Source: Clostridia bacterium
GTDB lineage: Bacteria; Bacillota_A; Clostridia; Oscillospirales; CAG-272
Reading direction: 5' to 3'
Length of the DNA stretch: 40,160 nucleotides
NCBI GenBank assembly: GCA_017452945.1
Contig: JAFTLD010000068.1
Span: forward strand, 1 to 40,160
The notes under the pieces are model-generated. The model saw nothing but the letters and a program-made list of their open reading frames with translations, ran no database searches and was not told the origin of the DNA. The translations under genes were made by a program, and so were the position numbers. Numbering within the stretch: the first letter of the stretch is position 1; each line of letters opens with the position of its first letter. Of the stretch, positions 1 through 7,987 are shown piece by piece.

Positions 1-300
1 CCCCGCTGGGGAAGGGGGACCGCAGCGGAAGAAAATCGCGAATACTTGGAGCGTTTTTCTGACGCGGTTGCGGTGGATGAGGTGCATCCTACGGACGCTC
101 CTTCACTCAAACGGACACCTTCTGTCACGTTCTGCGACCTCTTACCAAGGGGAGAAAGGGTTTCCTAACCCTACAGGACGCACGATTTAAGACGGTCAAG
201 AGCGGTTTTACGGGAACCTCATCCACCGCAACCGCGTCACTCAATTCCCCTCGTACCTCAGTGAATTTCGCTCCGCTGCGGTCCCCCTTCCCCAGCGGGG
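1..300. repeat. MITE-like element with nested inverted repeats
   Basis: Bases 1-29 are the exact reverse complement of 272-300, a 29-bp terminal inverted repeat that may extend left of the window. A second perfect inverted repeat of 24 bp pairs 60-83 with 216-239. The intervening sequence has no convincing gene. The layout is that of a miniature inverted-repeat element or a large structured intergenic repeat. The stretch 301-407 holds no gene that I can support. Confidence 0.7.
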
Positions 301-407
301 CAAGGCTTTTGCGCTCGTCCGCATCGCTCAGACATCCGCTGTGGTGAGTATCGTGTCTATTTTTAAGTGAAACAAGGCGACATCCCCTACGGTTGGGATC
401 TTTTCAG

Positions 408-454
408 GTGAGAAAAACGAACACGGAGACTGTTTTTGATACAATCTCCGTGTT
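408..454 (-). terminator. Rho-independent terminator of the GH79 gene
   Basis: A perfect 10-bp stem (420-429 with 445-454) is followed, on the minus strand, by CGTTTTTCTC. It lies about 45 bases past the stop of the GH79 gene and ends the GH51-GH79 transcript. Confidence 0.75.
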
Positions 455-498
455 AAATTTCCACTATTTCATCAGCCCGATTGGGTCTTTTTCGAAAA

Positions 499-2034
499 TC
501 AGATCACGATAAAGGTGCAGGATGCGGGAGCGATGGAAAGCTTGCCTGCAGCCACCTTTTCGGAAACAAGCTCGGTGGTATCGGAAACGCCCGAAAGCTC
601 CAGAGGCTTGCCGTTCAGGCACATGACGGATGCGCGCAGACTGCCGTTGCCGCTCAGCGCGTAAACCTCAGCCTCGGTAGGCAGATCGATCTCTGTCGCC
701 TCGGTCAGCGAGTTGTTGATCACGAGGTAAGCAAAGCCGTCCTTGCCATCCTTGCGGGAGTGGCAGTAGATATGTGCGCCCTCGCAATCGGGGTTCTGAC
801 AGTCATACACCGTCGTACCCATCAGCGTGTTCCAAAGCAATACCGCAAAATAGTTGGGTCTGGGCTCAAACGTGCCGTGCTTTAAGAAGCCGTAGTCCGA
901 GGAAGCCAGCGTGTTATGGAAGATCACGCCATCGGTCAGCGTTGCGAAAATGCCAAGCTCGTTGAGCGTGCGCAGCACGTCCAGATAGGTGGATGCCCAG
1001 GTATCACCACCGCCGCCCGCGTCACCCGACTCGGTTACCCAGATCTGTCCACCGGGAGCATACTTATCACGCAGAGGCAGATAGGTTCTTGTATTGATGG
1101 GGGCTACTGCCAGATAAGCCTCGGAATGCGCCTCGCTGCCATCCCAATGCGCTGTGGGCATGACCGATGCCAGACGCTCGGAAACACCGTTATAGTAGTG
1201 ATAGCTGAATACGTCCAGCGGCACCTTGCAACCGTCCATGAGCGCGTCGGTGTTGCACATCTGCGTCATCATAGAGCCAATGCCCGCGCCCGCGGTCTTG
1301 GCACTGTCCTTGTCCACCTTGCCCATAGAGCCGTCACCCAGCGTGCAAGGGCCGACGATCAGGCAGTTCGGGTAGTTTTCCTTTACCCAGCCGTTGAAAA
1401 TATCCTGGTCGCGTGCAAAATCCTTGGCGGTATAGCCGCGGGGAGCGCCCGACATTTCCATCATATTGGGCTCGTTCATAAACTCTGCAGCATCGATATC
1501 CACGCCGTACTCATGGGACAGCGCAAAAATCTTTTTGGTCTGCGAAAGATCCAGAGGACCACCGTTCGGGTGGTCGCCCGCGCAGTTGCTGACCGAGATC
1601 AGCAGCTTGCCGTCCACAGCCTTGACGAAATCCAGCACGCCGATCCATTGCTCACGGGTCAGCACGCTCTGATATCCCTCGGGGGCTTTGCCGCCGGTGG
1701 TGCCGTCGAAATCGTAGTAGGTCTTGGTTGCCCAGGAGCCGGACACGCGCACCCAAACGGGGCCGAACTTGCTTGCCAGTTCGCGCAGTCTTTGGTTGTA
1801 AAGATCAATGGGGGGATAATACTGCATGAGCGCAGCCATGCCGATAAAGCTGCCGCTGCCAAAATCACCGTTGCTGAGTGTGAATTCCTCAGTACCTGCG
1901 ATCTGCCCGGGGGTATAAGCCTTCCAGAACGTGCCACCGGTCACCTCGGTCATTTCCACGTTGTAGGACATCAGACGGGGGTCAATCTCACGGATGACTT
2001 TGTTATCTGCGGGGGTAATGCAATACTGTTTCAT
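499..2034 (-). CDS. GH79-family glycosidase (heparanase/beta-glucuronidase-like)
   Basis: The 511-residue protein resembles the heparanase/beta-glucuronidase family GH79, a (beta/alpha)8 barrel followed by a C-terminal beta domain. The segment FMNEPN near residue 187 fits the acid/base glutamate, and VTESGDAGGGG near residue 330 fits the nucleophile region of retaining clan GH-A enzymes. The C-terminal 90 residues look like the beta-sandwich found after the barrel. There is no signal peptide, so it probably acts on imported oligosaccharides carrying uronic acid. An AAAGGA-type ribosome site precedes the ATG. It sits 51 bases downstream of the GH51 gene on the same strand and is probably co-transcribed with it. 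Family assignment is by motif; the substrate is inferred. Confidence 0.72.
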   Translation of the reverse strand: MKQYCITPADNKVIREIDPRLMSYNVEMTEVTGGTFWKAYTPGQIAGTEEFTLSNGDFGSGSFIGMAALMQYYPPIDLYNQRLRELASKFGPVWVRVSGSWATKTYYDFDGTTGGKAPEGYQSVLTREQWIGVLDFVKAVDGKLLISVSNCAGDHPNGGPLDLSQTKKIFALSHEYGVDIDAAEFMNEPNMMEMSGAPRGYTAKDFARDQDIFNGWVKENYPNCLIVGPCTLGDGSMGKVDKDSAKTAGAGIGSMMTQMCNTDALMDGCKVPLDVFSYHYYNGVSERLASVMPTAHWDGSEAHSEAYLAVAPINTRTYLPLRDKYAPGGQIWVTESGDAGGGGDTWASTYLDVLRTLNELGIFATLTDGVIFHNTLASSDYGFLKHGTFEPRPNYFAVLLWNTLMGTTVYDCQNPDCEGAHIYCHSRKDGKDGFAYLVINNSLTEATEIDLPTEAEVYALSGNGSLRASVMCLNGKPLELSGVSDTTELVSEKVAAGKLSIAPASCTFIVI

Positions 2035-2085
2035 AAGCTTTCTTTCCTTTTTTATAGATTTTGGTGTCTTACTTCTTATATTTTA

Positions 2086-2526
2086 TCATGGTATGATGGG
2101 TTTGTCAAGCAAAATGACGTATTCGGCAAAGGACAACGGAGCGGTCTTTACCAAGGCAATGCCTTTTCTAACGCAAAGCACAGCCGATACTTCCCTGATC
2201 TGCATTTCGGTCAAGGTATTCATGCTGACCGGGCTGTCAGCAACGAGAGAAACACCGTCATAGCCGCCCTCTTTTGTTGCAAACTTGGCAAGGTCAAGTG
2301 CCAGCTCGCCTGCCTGTTGGCTTTTGTTGAGTACGTTGAGCACCAGCACCGTCCCATCGGCATTGACTGACAGCTGCACCTGCAGTGGATCGTTGCGATG
2401 AGCATGGTATCCTTCGATTTCAAGAGTTCTGTACGCCTTGGTGTGCGCAAAGCGGTGCAGCATCATGCCCGCAGCCGTGACAAATGCGCCCTCCTTGGGC
2501 GTTTCAATGGCAGACTGCGCGTGTGT
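2086..2526 (-). pseudogene. C-terminal part of the frameshifted GH51 arabinofuranosidase
   Basis: This reading frame continues the GH51 protein after a frameshift. The upstream frame reads NFNNLANT and then runs into a stop, while this frame supplies HAQSAIETPKEGAF, the expected continuation in GH51 enzymes (NT-x-x-Q-x-x-I-E-x-x-K-E-G). The remainder forms the C-terminal beta-sandwich of the family. There is no ribosome binding site or sensible start of its own, so it is not an independent gene. The break lies within about 2517-2527, in an alternating AACACACGCGCAG run on the coding strand. A loss of two bases (or gain of one) would explain it, as would a sequencing or assembly error. Confidence 0.75.
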
Positions 2527-4177
2527 TGGCAAGGTTGTTGAAGTTGATAAAATCAATATCCTGTCCGTATCTCTGCCACATCATCAGAATCGCAGCGGCA
2601 TCCAGTGCATACGCCCACTTACTGAACAGATAGCACTTGGTCACCTTCGTATCTTTTCTGGACACCATGTTGTAAACATCCGTCCCATTGAGCGGCAGCC
2701 ATTCGGTATTGCAATATTTCAGCTGCGTGCCATGCTTTTGATTGTACGCGCAAAGGACGGCCAACTTTTTTTGCAACGCCCATTCATCAAAACCGCGGTC
2801 GGCAATGAAATCAATATCCATACCCGCGATCTCAATCATTCTCTCAAGGGCTTCATGCTTGTAGCTATAAGTATCTATGCCGATCTTAATGGTGGGATCA
2901 ACCGCCTTCATGGCTTTGGCATACACCACACAGGCACGCGCGTATTCCTCGGGGGTAAACCAACGGTGCACCTCGTTGTCCATTTCCCAGTATTTGACGT
3001 TGTAAGGCTTTTCGCGCCCGTTTGCAATGCGTGCGCGGCCGCCCTCTGTGTTCTCGTCACCGTTACAGTATTCCACCCATGCAGCGGCCTCGCGCGCACC
3101 TTGCTCAATATCGGTAAAATGCGGCAGATCTCTGCCGTGGCGGGCGGCATGGATGGTGGGATCGTTGGGATCCTTGTCCAGACTTTCGGGCGGCACGTAC
3201 TCAAAATACCGCTTGAACGGATTGTACACGTTGACACAGATCATGGACTCACCGCCTACAGCCTCGGCATAGGACGCAAGCTCATCGGTACCTACGTCAT
3301 TGTACTGATACCCGCCCCAAAAATACGACTTCATGGGTGGGCGGTATGCGCCCACACCGTCGCGCCAGTTATAAAACGAGGCAAAGCAACCACCCGGCCA
3401 GCGGACAACTGCGGGAGAAACGTACGCGCCTGCCTCGACCGCGCTCTTTTTCATTTTGCAGATCGCATCGGATGGCATAAGCGAAAAGTCGTCGCACAAC
3501 ACGCTTGTGTGCGCGGAAAGCAACAGCGCAAAGGTATATCTCCCCTCCTTTGACACGGTAAAGGCAGCGGACACCTCGGTATAGTCGTCACCCACCGCAC
3601 CAAGTGCGCACACAGCCACGGGATCGCTGACGCTTCCCTCTTTGAAAACGGCAATTTTCAGCGTGGGATCGCCCGAAAGCCGCTTGATCTTACCCTTGAA
3701 CGTATAGGTCACACCCGCAAAGCAGTATTTGCCGTCCTGCGCAAGGCCGCCAAGGTCGTCCGAATCGTTGGCCACGCGCATGGCATGCTCTCCGTGGCAG
3801 CCGCCCTCAACAATGGAGATATGCACGTCAGCCGTGGGCGAATGCTCAATGACAAAGGTGGAGTCGTCCTCTATAAGCTGATGCCCGGCCGTCCCGGGAA
3901 ACGCAAACCAAGCATTATGCTCATAGGAGGAATGATACCAGTCGAACACGCGCCAGTCTGTCTCGCAGCGCGAGGAATGATCGTTTTCATCCTCTAAGAG
4001 GTCGTACCAGAGCTTATTGATCATGCGGTACGGATAAAATGGCTCAAAGCTGCGGTTAAAAAACATCTCGGCAATCATGCCCTCCACCTGCAACCCGTAG
4101 CCAAGCTCGATAAAATTCGAAGCTAATTTGCGGCTGATCGGCGTGGAATGATAGTTGGTTGTAACTGTCAGTTTCAT
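2504..4177 (-). CDS. GH51 alpha-L-arabinofuranosidase, frameshifted near its C-terminus
   Basis: This frame encodes the N-terminal 557 residues of an intracellular GH51 alpha-L-arabinofuranosidase, which releases terminal arabinose from arabinan or arabinoxylan fragments. Seen are the N-terminal ISRKLASNFIE and FFNRSFEP segments, a carbohydrate-binding-like insert (about residues 120-230), the RWPGGCFASFYNWRDGVG signature, WVEYCNGDENT, and the two catalytic regions YWEMDNE (acid/base) and YCNTEW (nucleophile). No signal peptide is present. The last four residues before the stop are frameshift products. A TATAAT lies upstream, but I see no clear -35. It leads a two-gene cluster with GH79. If the frameshift is real, the C-terminal beta-sandwich is lost and the enzyme is probably unstable. 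Confidence 0.85.
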   Translation of the reverse strand: MKLTVTTNYHSTPISRKLASNFIELGYGLQVEGMIAEMFFNRSFEPFYPYRMINKLWYDLLEDENDHSSRCETDWRVFDWYHSSYEHNAWFAFPGTAGHQLIEDDSTFVIEHSPTADVHISIVEGGCHGEHAMRVANDSDDLGGLAQDGKYCFAGVTYTFKGKIKRLSGDPTLKIAVFKEGSVSDPVAVCALGAVGDDYTEVSAAFTVSKEGRYTFALLLSAHTSVLCDDFSLMPSDAICKMKKSAVEAGAYVSPAVVRWPGGCFASFYNWRDGVGAYRPPMKSYFWGGYQYNDVGTDELASYAEAVGGESMICVNVYNPFKRYFEYVPPESLDKDPNDPTIHAARHGRDLPHFTDIEQGAREAAAWVEYCNGDENTEGGRARIANGREKPYNVKYWEMDNEVHRWFTPEEYARACVVYAKAMKAVDPTIKIGIDTYSYKHEALERMIEIAGMDIDFIADRGFDEWALQKKLAVLCAYNQKHGTQLKYCNTEWLPLNGTDVYNMVSRKDTKVTKCYLFSKWAYALDAAAILMMWQRYGQDIDFINFNNLANTRAVCH

Positions 4178-4350
4178 GCACGGCAGTTCCTTTCCTGTTT
4201 ATGCTTTCATTATAGCATATTTTTGTTCCAAACACTATATTTTCACGAAAAATTTCTTGCAAAGTGTGTCAAAACAGCCCGCAAATTGCTTTTGTCTGCA
4301 AGCAACAACGTATGAGAAAATAAAAGCGACTCATATTTTTCAAAAAAGTC

Positions 4351-4381
4351 TTGACTCTATAGTTGACTATAATGTTATAAT
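4351..4381 (+). promoter_or_regulatory. MerR-type promoter with 19-bp spacer and operator dyad
   Basis: TTGACT (4351-4356) and TATAAT (4376-4381) are separated by 19 bases, the elongated spacing typical of promoters activated by MerR-family proteins through DNA distortion. The spacer contains the inverted repeat TATAGT-TG-ACTATA (4358-4371). It lies just upstream of a merR-type gene, so autoregulation of the three-gene operon is likely. Confidence 0.8.
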
Positions 4382-4422
4382 GGTTACAGAAAGCCAATTA
4401 CAAACACAGGCAGGTGACGTAT

Positions 4423-5526
4423 ATGCTGAAAATCGGAGAATTTGCCAAGGCGTGCGGAGTGAGCGTACAGACGCTGCGCTACTATGACAAGATCGGTGTT
4501 TTGTGCGCGGATCGCGTTGACGCAGAATCGGGCTACCGCTATTATGACCCTGACAAGATCAAAACCTTCCAACTTATTGAACAGCTCAAGCAGCTGGATT
4601 TTTCGCTTGACGAGATCAAGGAGTTTCTTGCTTGCTCCCCAACAGAGCAATGTCGGATCTATCGAAACAAAAAACAATCCATTCTGGAGGGTATTCACCA
4701 AAAGCACCATCAGATCGGGCAAATCGATGAACGCTGTGGCAATACGCAACCGGGTGTCTTGCCCTTGACTCAACAAGTGCTGCAAATGCCGTTTGAGGAT
4801 GACCCACGGGTAATCGGGAAATGGGTCTATTGCGGTAATATAATGCCGGGACAAGCCTTTGAAAAAGAGGATGACCTGTACAGAGAGGAATCACCTTTGG
4901 AGCACATGTATTTTCTTCCCGGTGGCAGCCATGTGTGGATGTATTTTTGGAGCAAGGACTTCTTATACTACCTCCTTCCATATTTTAACGTGATCGTACC
5001 GAATGCGTACCGCATTTTCAGCATGGGTAACGCAACGTATATGGAGATCGAATGGATGGTGGATATCTTTGCAAAGGGTGAACAAGATCGCAAGGTTCTT
5101 ATATACCGTCAAGAAGACACGCACGAATACACCGAGCAGGAAACGCGCGTCGGACGTGACGATGTCAACGTGCCGTACGTTGCCGACGAGCGCACACTTG
5201 GCGATTGGGAAACTGTGGATCTCGTGCATACCCCAGATCAATTCGACTGTCGTCGCAAATATTGGACAGGCGACATGATGATCGTTGATATGCAATTCTA
5301 CCCCCGTGGAATATGTCAGCAAACACGCAGACTAAACGGTGGGCTGTACCAAAAGGGGCTGAGATACTCGGCGGGTGTGGTGCTGGACGTCGCGATGGAA
5401 TTCGCGCAGCATTACCGCATATTCACCGAACGCGGCACAGATTATCTGATCATGGAGCACAAAAGCGGTGACTATTCCTATGGAGGAAAAATAAACGGTT
5501 ATTACGTATTCAGGAGGAAAAAATAA
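4423..5526 (+). CDS. MerR-family regulator with tandem C-terminal sensor domain (copy 1)
   Basis: Residues 1-70 form a MerR winged-helix DNA-binding domain (MLKIGEFAKACGVS, TLRYYDKIGVL, GYRYY) followed by a dimerisation helix to about residue 115. The remaining 250 residues are not the usual GyrI-like domain. They appear to be two related beta-rich repeats, each starting with a D-x-x-x-x-G-x-W segment (about residues 127-232 and 242-365), perhaps lipocalin-like. The ATG at 4423 is chosen because the upstream GTG at 4414 lies inside the AGGTGA ribosome binding site. The gene overlaps the next start by one base (TAATG) and heads an operon with two lipoproteins. A close paralogue lies at 7988. 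The ligand is unknown. Confidence 0.85.
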   Translation: MLKIGEFAKACGVSVQTLRYYDKIGVLCADRVDAESGYRYYDPDKIKTFQLIEQLKQLDFSLDEIKEFLACSPTEQCRIYRNKKQSILEGIHQKHHQIGQIDERCGNTQPGVLPLTQQVLQMPFEDDPRVIGKWVYCGNIMPGQAFEKEDDLYREESPLEHMYFLPGGSHVWMYFWSKDFLYYLLPYFNVIVPNAYRIFSMGNATYMEIEWMVDIFAKGEQDRKVLIYRQEDTHEYTEQETRVGRDDVNVPYVADERTLGDWETVDLVHTPDQFDCRRKYWTGDMMIVDMQFYPRGICQQTRRLNGGLYQKGLRYSAGVVLDVAMEFAQHYRIFTERGTDYLIMEHKSGDYSYGGKINGYYVFRRKK

Positions 5527-6467
5527 TGAAACGATTTACAACCATATTACTTTTACTGGCAATGCTGTTGGCAGCTTGCAGCATACATGAGCAGGAGCAG
5601 CCCGCAGACACAGTTCTTACGTCGCAAGAGGAGCTCTCTACCGAGGCAGAATCCACCTTAAAATCGGTTGAAGATATGACCGAAATTGAGGGTGTCACGG
5701 CGGTGACCAAGTTGGATCAATACTGCACCAACACAGAGCTTGCCTATCGGGTGGATTTTGAGGTGGACGGACTTAAGCGATATTTTGAGATCGCTTTGCC
5801 TGCGGATTATGCGCAGAACGATTACCCTTGCGTGCTGTACTTCCCCGACATCGGTTATGAGGTAGACTATTTGGTCGACAACTTTGCCAAAAAGGACGTC
5901 ATTGTGATGCGCCTTTTCAATCGCGGTTCCAAGGATAACGAGGGGGAAAAGGATTTTTGCGGAGAGGATTTCACGGATGCAGAAACCATGCTGTCCATTT
6001 GCACAGCCTGTCCCTTTTTGTCCGATCACTGTATCATCACTGCAGGTTCGGTAACAGGTGCTACATTTGCATTGAAGCTGGCGGCAACTTATCCGGAAAT
6101 CATTAAAGGTTGCGCTGTTGTAGACGTAATCTGTGATATGCAAGCCTTTGTGGATTTCAGAGGCGAGCAGATCAAGGAAATGTACTTATATTACTTTGGT
6201 TGTACCGAAGAGCAATTGCCCGAGGAGCTTGCAAAGCGCTCTCCTAAATACTTTTATCAAACCATCAAGGCACCCGTGCTGTTGTTTTGCTATACTGACA
6301 CGCCGTCTGTCCCTAACGAGCAATCCCAGGAGCTGAAGGCATTGTTGGAGGGCAACGGCTGTGATACCGAGCTTGAATATCTCTCTCCTGTTAAATCGGA
6401 CTTCAACGGCACCGCGTTCATGAAGCTGATCCTTTGGATAAAAAATATTGCAGATAACGAAAAATGA
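5526..6467 (+). CDS. Lipoprotein with alpha/beta-hydrolase-like fold
   Basis: The 313-residue product has an N-terminal lipoprotein signal with lipobox LLAAC (Cys18), so it should be anchored outside the membrane. Residues about 75-310 resemble a prolyl-oligopeptidase or esterase-like alpha/beta hydrolase: YPCVLYFPDIG (first strand and oxyanion region) and ITAGSVTGATFALKLAA around Ser175, where a GxSxG nucleophile elbow would lie. The elbow is degenerate (A-G-S-V-T), so activity is uncertain. The ribosome site AGGAGG is strong. The start overlaps the stop of the MerR gene, and the end overlaps the next gene by four bases (ATGA), so the three proteins are made together. Confidence 0.7.
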   Translation: MKRFTTILLLLAMLLAACSIHEQEQPADTVLTSQEELSTEAESTLKSVEDMTEIEGVTAVTKLDQYCTNTELAYRVDFEVDGLKRYFEIALPADYAQNDYPCVLYFPDIGYEVDYLVDNFAKKDVIVMRLFNRGSKDNEGEKDFCGEDFTDAETMLSICTACPFLSDHCIITAGSVTGATFALKLAATYPEIIKGCAVVDVICDMQAFVDFRGEQIKEMYLYYFGCTEEQLPEELAKRSPKYFYQTIKAPVLLFCYTDTPSVPNEQSQELKALLEGNGCDTELEYLSPVKSDFNGTAFMKLILWIKNIADNEK

Positions 6468-7750
6468 AAAGAGTAGTATGTTTGCTTTTGGCCGCGATTT
6501 TTTTGCTTTGCCTTGTGTCCTGCCAAGCGGACAAATCGCCCAAGCCCTATTATCTGTTCGTTTATAACAGCAAGATCCTGACAGACGAGGACATGGCAGC
6601 AGTGCAAGGACTTTCCGATATTTATCCGGACTACGATATTGTCATGGTAGACGCTTGCGGACAAGAGAATGCAGCTGACGTATATCGGCTGCTGAAACAA
6701 AAGCGTGATACGCGCGGCTATGATCCGAGCGGTGTACAGATATTTGGCACACCGAATGCAGTTCCTTCGTTTGTTCACAAGCACGAGTTTGAAATGCAGA
6801 CGCAAGAAGAGATGTACCGGGAAGATGACTTTGTTTCGGATTACTTCTATACCAATTTTAACAACGATCCCGATGCTCTTGACAAGATCAGCGCGCACGA
6901 GCTGGCGCATAGTCTGGATAAGATCGATATTGTGCCGGCATGGCACGTGATGCGTCTACCCTTGCTGCGAGGGGATTTTGCGGCTTTCATTGCCAAATAC
7001 CGCGAATACCTCGCGCTGATCGAGGAGCAGGATATTGTCAACGTATCGGTCAGCTCCCCGATTCTTCCCGTGGGATGGTATGCGGTTGCCGAAGATGACA
7101 CGGGGTATTTTCTGACGCGTGCGCGTGACGAATGGAAATTCATCGACAACGTGCATCTGTACGGCACAACCGAGGGTGTGTATGCATCCACGCTTGATCT
7201 TGAAGGCAGCTGCAATGCCGACGATTGGGCACCGCTGACCAAGCAAAACGTGTGTGAGATCTTTCATGAAAGCCATGCGGGTAAGGACGTGCTCTCGCAA
7301 ACGATATTTACCGGCAGGGGCAAGTATGATTATTACTGCACAGACGTTTTGACCACACAGACTGTCAACCGTAAGCTCAACGGAATGCCATATTTTCTCT
7401 ATACCGGCGGCTGTCAGCCCGCAAAGGGCATGTCGGGTAACATCATCACCAAAGCGTTGAGCGGGCGGTGCGTTGGCGCAATTGCCTCCACGGCGGTATT
7501 GCACGGCATTGACATCGACTGTATGCTTTCGGGCGAGGAATACGTGCAGGGGTATAACAGATATTCCCTTTTGTACGGCTATCTGAAAGCCAAAAGCGAG
7601 GGCGCGACCCGTGCCCAGGCGTTTTGTGCGGGACAGCAGCAGATGGCACTGGCATTTATTCAAAACGCGGATACCACTGACGTGCAAAGCTATCAATCCA
7701 ATCTCAATAACTTACTGGCATTTCAGAACTTCGGGTTGATTGATCCGTAA
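6464..7750 (+). CDS. Gingipain-like (peptidase C25-type) lipoprotein
   Basis: The 428-residue protein has a lipoprotein signal (LLCLVSC, Cys20). Features in order recall the C25/gingipain caspase-like fold: an N-terminal Rossmann-like part (YYLFVYNSKILTDED), a strand GVQIFGTPNAVPSF like the LVGD-x-x-x-x-P element of C25, then FHESHAG (His268/His271) and FLYTGGCQPA (Cys317), in the order and spacing expected of a clan CD His-Cys dyad. A repeated GxxI..STA element follows. It could be a surface cysteine protease or a catalytically dead relative. It is the last gene of the MerR operon, translationally coupled to the hydrolase-like lipoprotein, and is followed by a terminator. The family call is my inference from motif order. 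Confidence 0.6.
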   Translation: MKRVVCLLLAAIFLLCLVSCQADKSPKPYYLFVYNSKILTDEDMAAVQGLSDIYPDYDIVMVDACGQENAADVYRLLKQKRDTRGYDPSGVQIFGTPNAVPSFVHKHEFEMQTQEEMYREDDFVSDYFYTNFNNDPDALDKISAHELAHSLDKIDIVPAWHVMRLPLLRGDFAAFIAKYREYLALIEEQDIVNVSVSSPILPVGWYAVAEDDTGYFLTRARDEWKFIDNVHLYGTTEGVYASTLDLEGSCNADDWAPLTKQNVCEIFHESHAGKDVLSQTIFTGRGKYDYYCTDVLTTQTVNRKLNGMPYFLYTGGCQPAKGMSGNIITKALSGRCVGAIASTAVLHGIDIDCMLSGEEYVQGYNRYSLLYGYLKAKSEGATRAQAFCAGQQQMALAFIQNADTTDVQSYQSNLNNLLAFQNFGLIDP

Positions 7751-7766
7751 TGATCCCACAAATATA

Positions 7767-7799
7767 AGCAGAAGCTTCAACCAAGGCTTCTGCTTTTTT
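7767..7799 (+). terminator. Rho-independent terminator of the first MerR operon
   Basis: A 9-bp stem AGCAGAAGC/GCTTCTGCT (7767-7775, 7786-7794) is followed by a run of six T. It lies 17 bases past the stop of the C25-like gene. Confidence 0.85.
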
Positions 7800-7811
7800 G
7801 TATCTGAACAA

Positions 7812-7858
7812 GGTGGATGTGCGATAAAAAGGCATCCACCGTGGGTAGCCTTTGCTAC
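7812..7858. repeat. Decayed palindromic intergenic repeat
   Basis: GGTGGATG/CATCCACC (7812-7819 with 7833-7840) forms a stem, followed by a small GTAGC/GCTAC hairpin. The adjoining CGTCCGCATCG-T-TCA motif also occurs next to the element at the left end of the window (about 315-330, with C in place of T), suggesting fragments of the same repeat family. Confidence 0.4.
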
Positions 7859-7915
7859 GCGTCCGCATCGTTCACTTATCTCTTTCAACAAAACACAATT
7901 TTTTTGAAAATAGTA

Positions 7916-7946
7916 TTGACATTCCCGTTAACTGGAATGTTATAAT
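7916..7946 (+). promoter_or_regulatory. MerR-type promoter with 19-bp spacer and operator dyad (copy 2)
   Basis: TTGACA (7916-7921) and TATAAT (7941-7946) are 19 bases apart. The spacer is filled by an 18-bp near-perfect palindrome ATTCC-C-GTTAAC-T-GGAAT (7921-7938) with one mismatched pair. It drives the second merR-type gene. The operator core differs from that of copy 1. Confidence 0.8.
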
Positions 7947-7987
7947 GAAAATGTACCGCAACAAATCAAGATAAGCAGGTGAGATTT

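Noticed and set aside
2035..2085. Possible regulatory leader between the GH51 and GH79 genes
   Set aside because: Only 51 bases with a normal ribosome site; no hairpin or promoter that I can support.
916..2370. Long open frame on the plus strand opposite the GH79 gene
   Set aside because: It is antisense to a clear glycosidase, has no recognisable domain, and its composition reflects the codon bias of the opposite strand.
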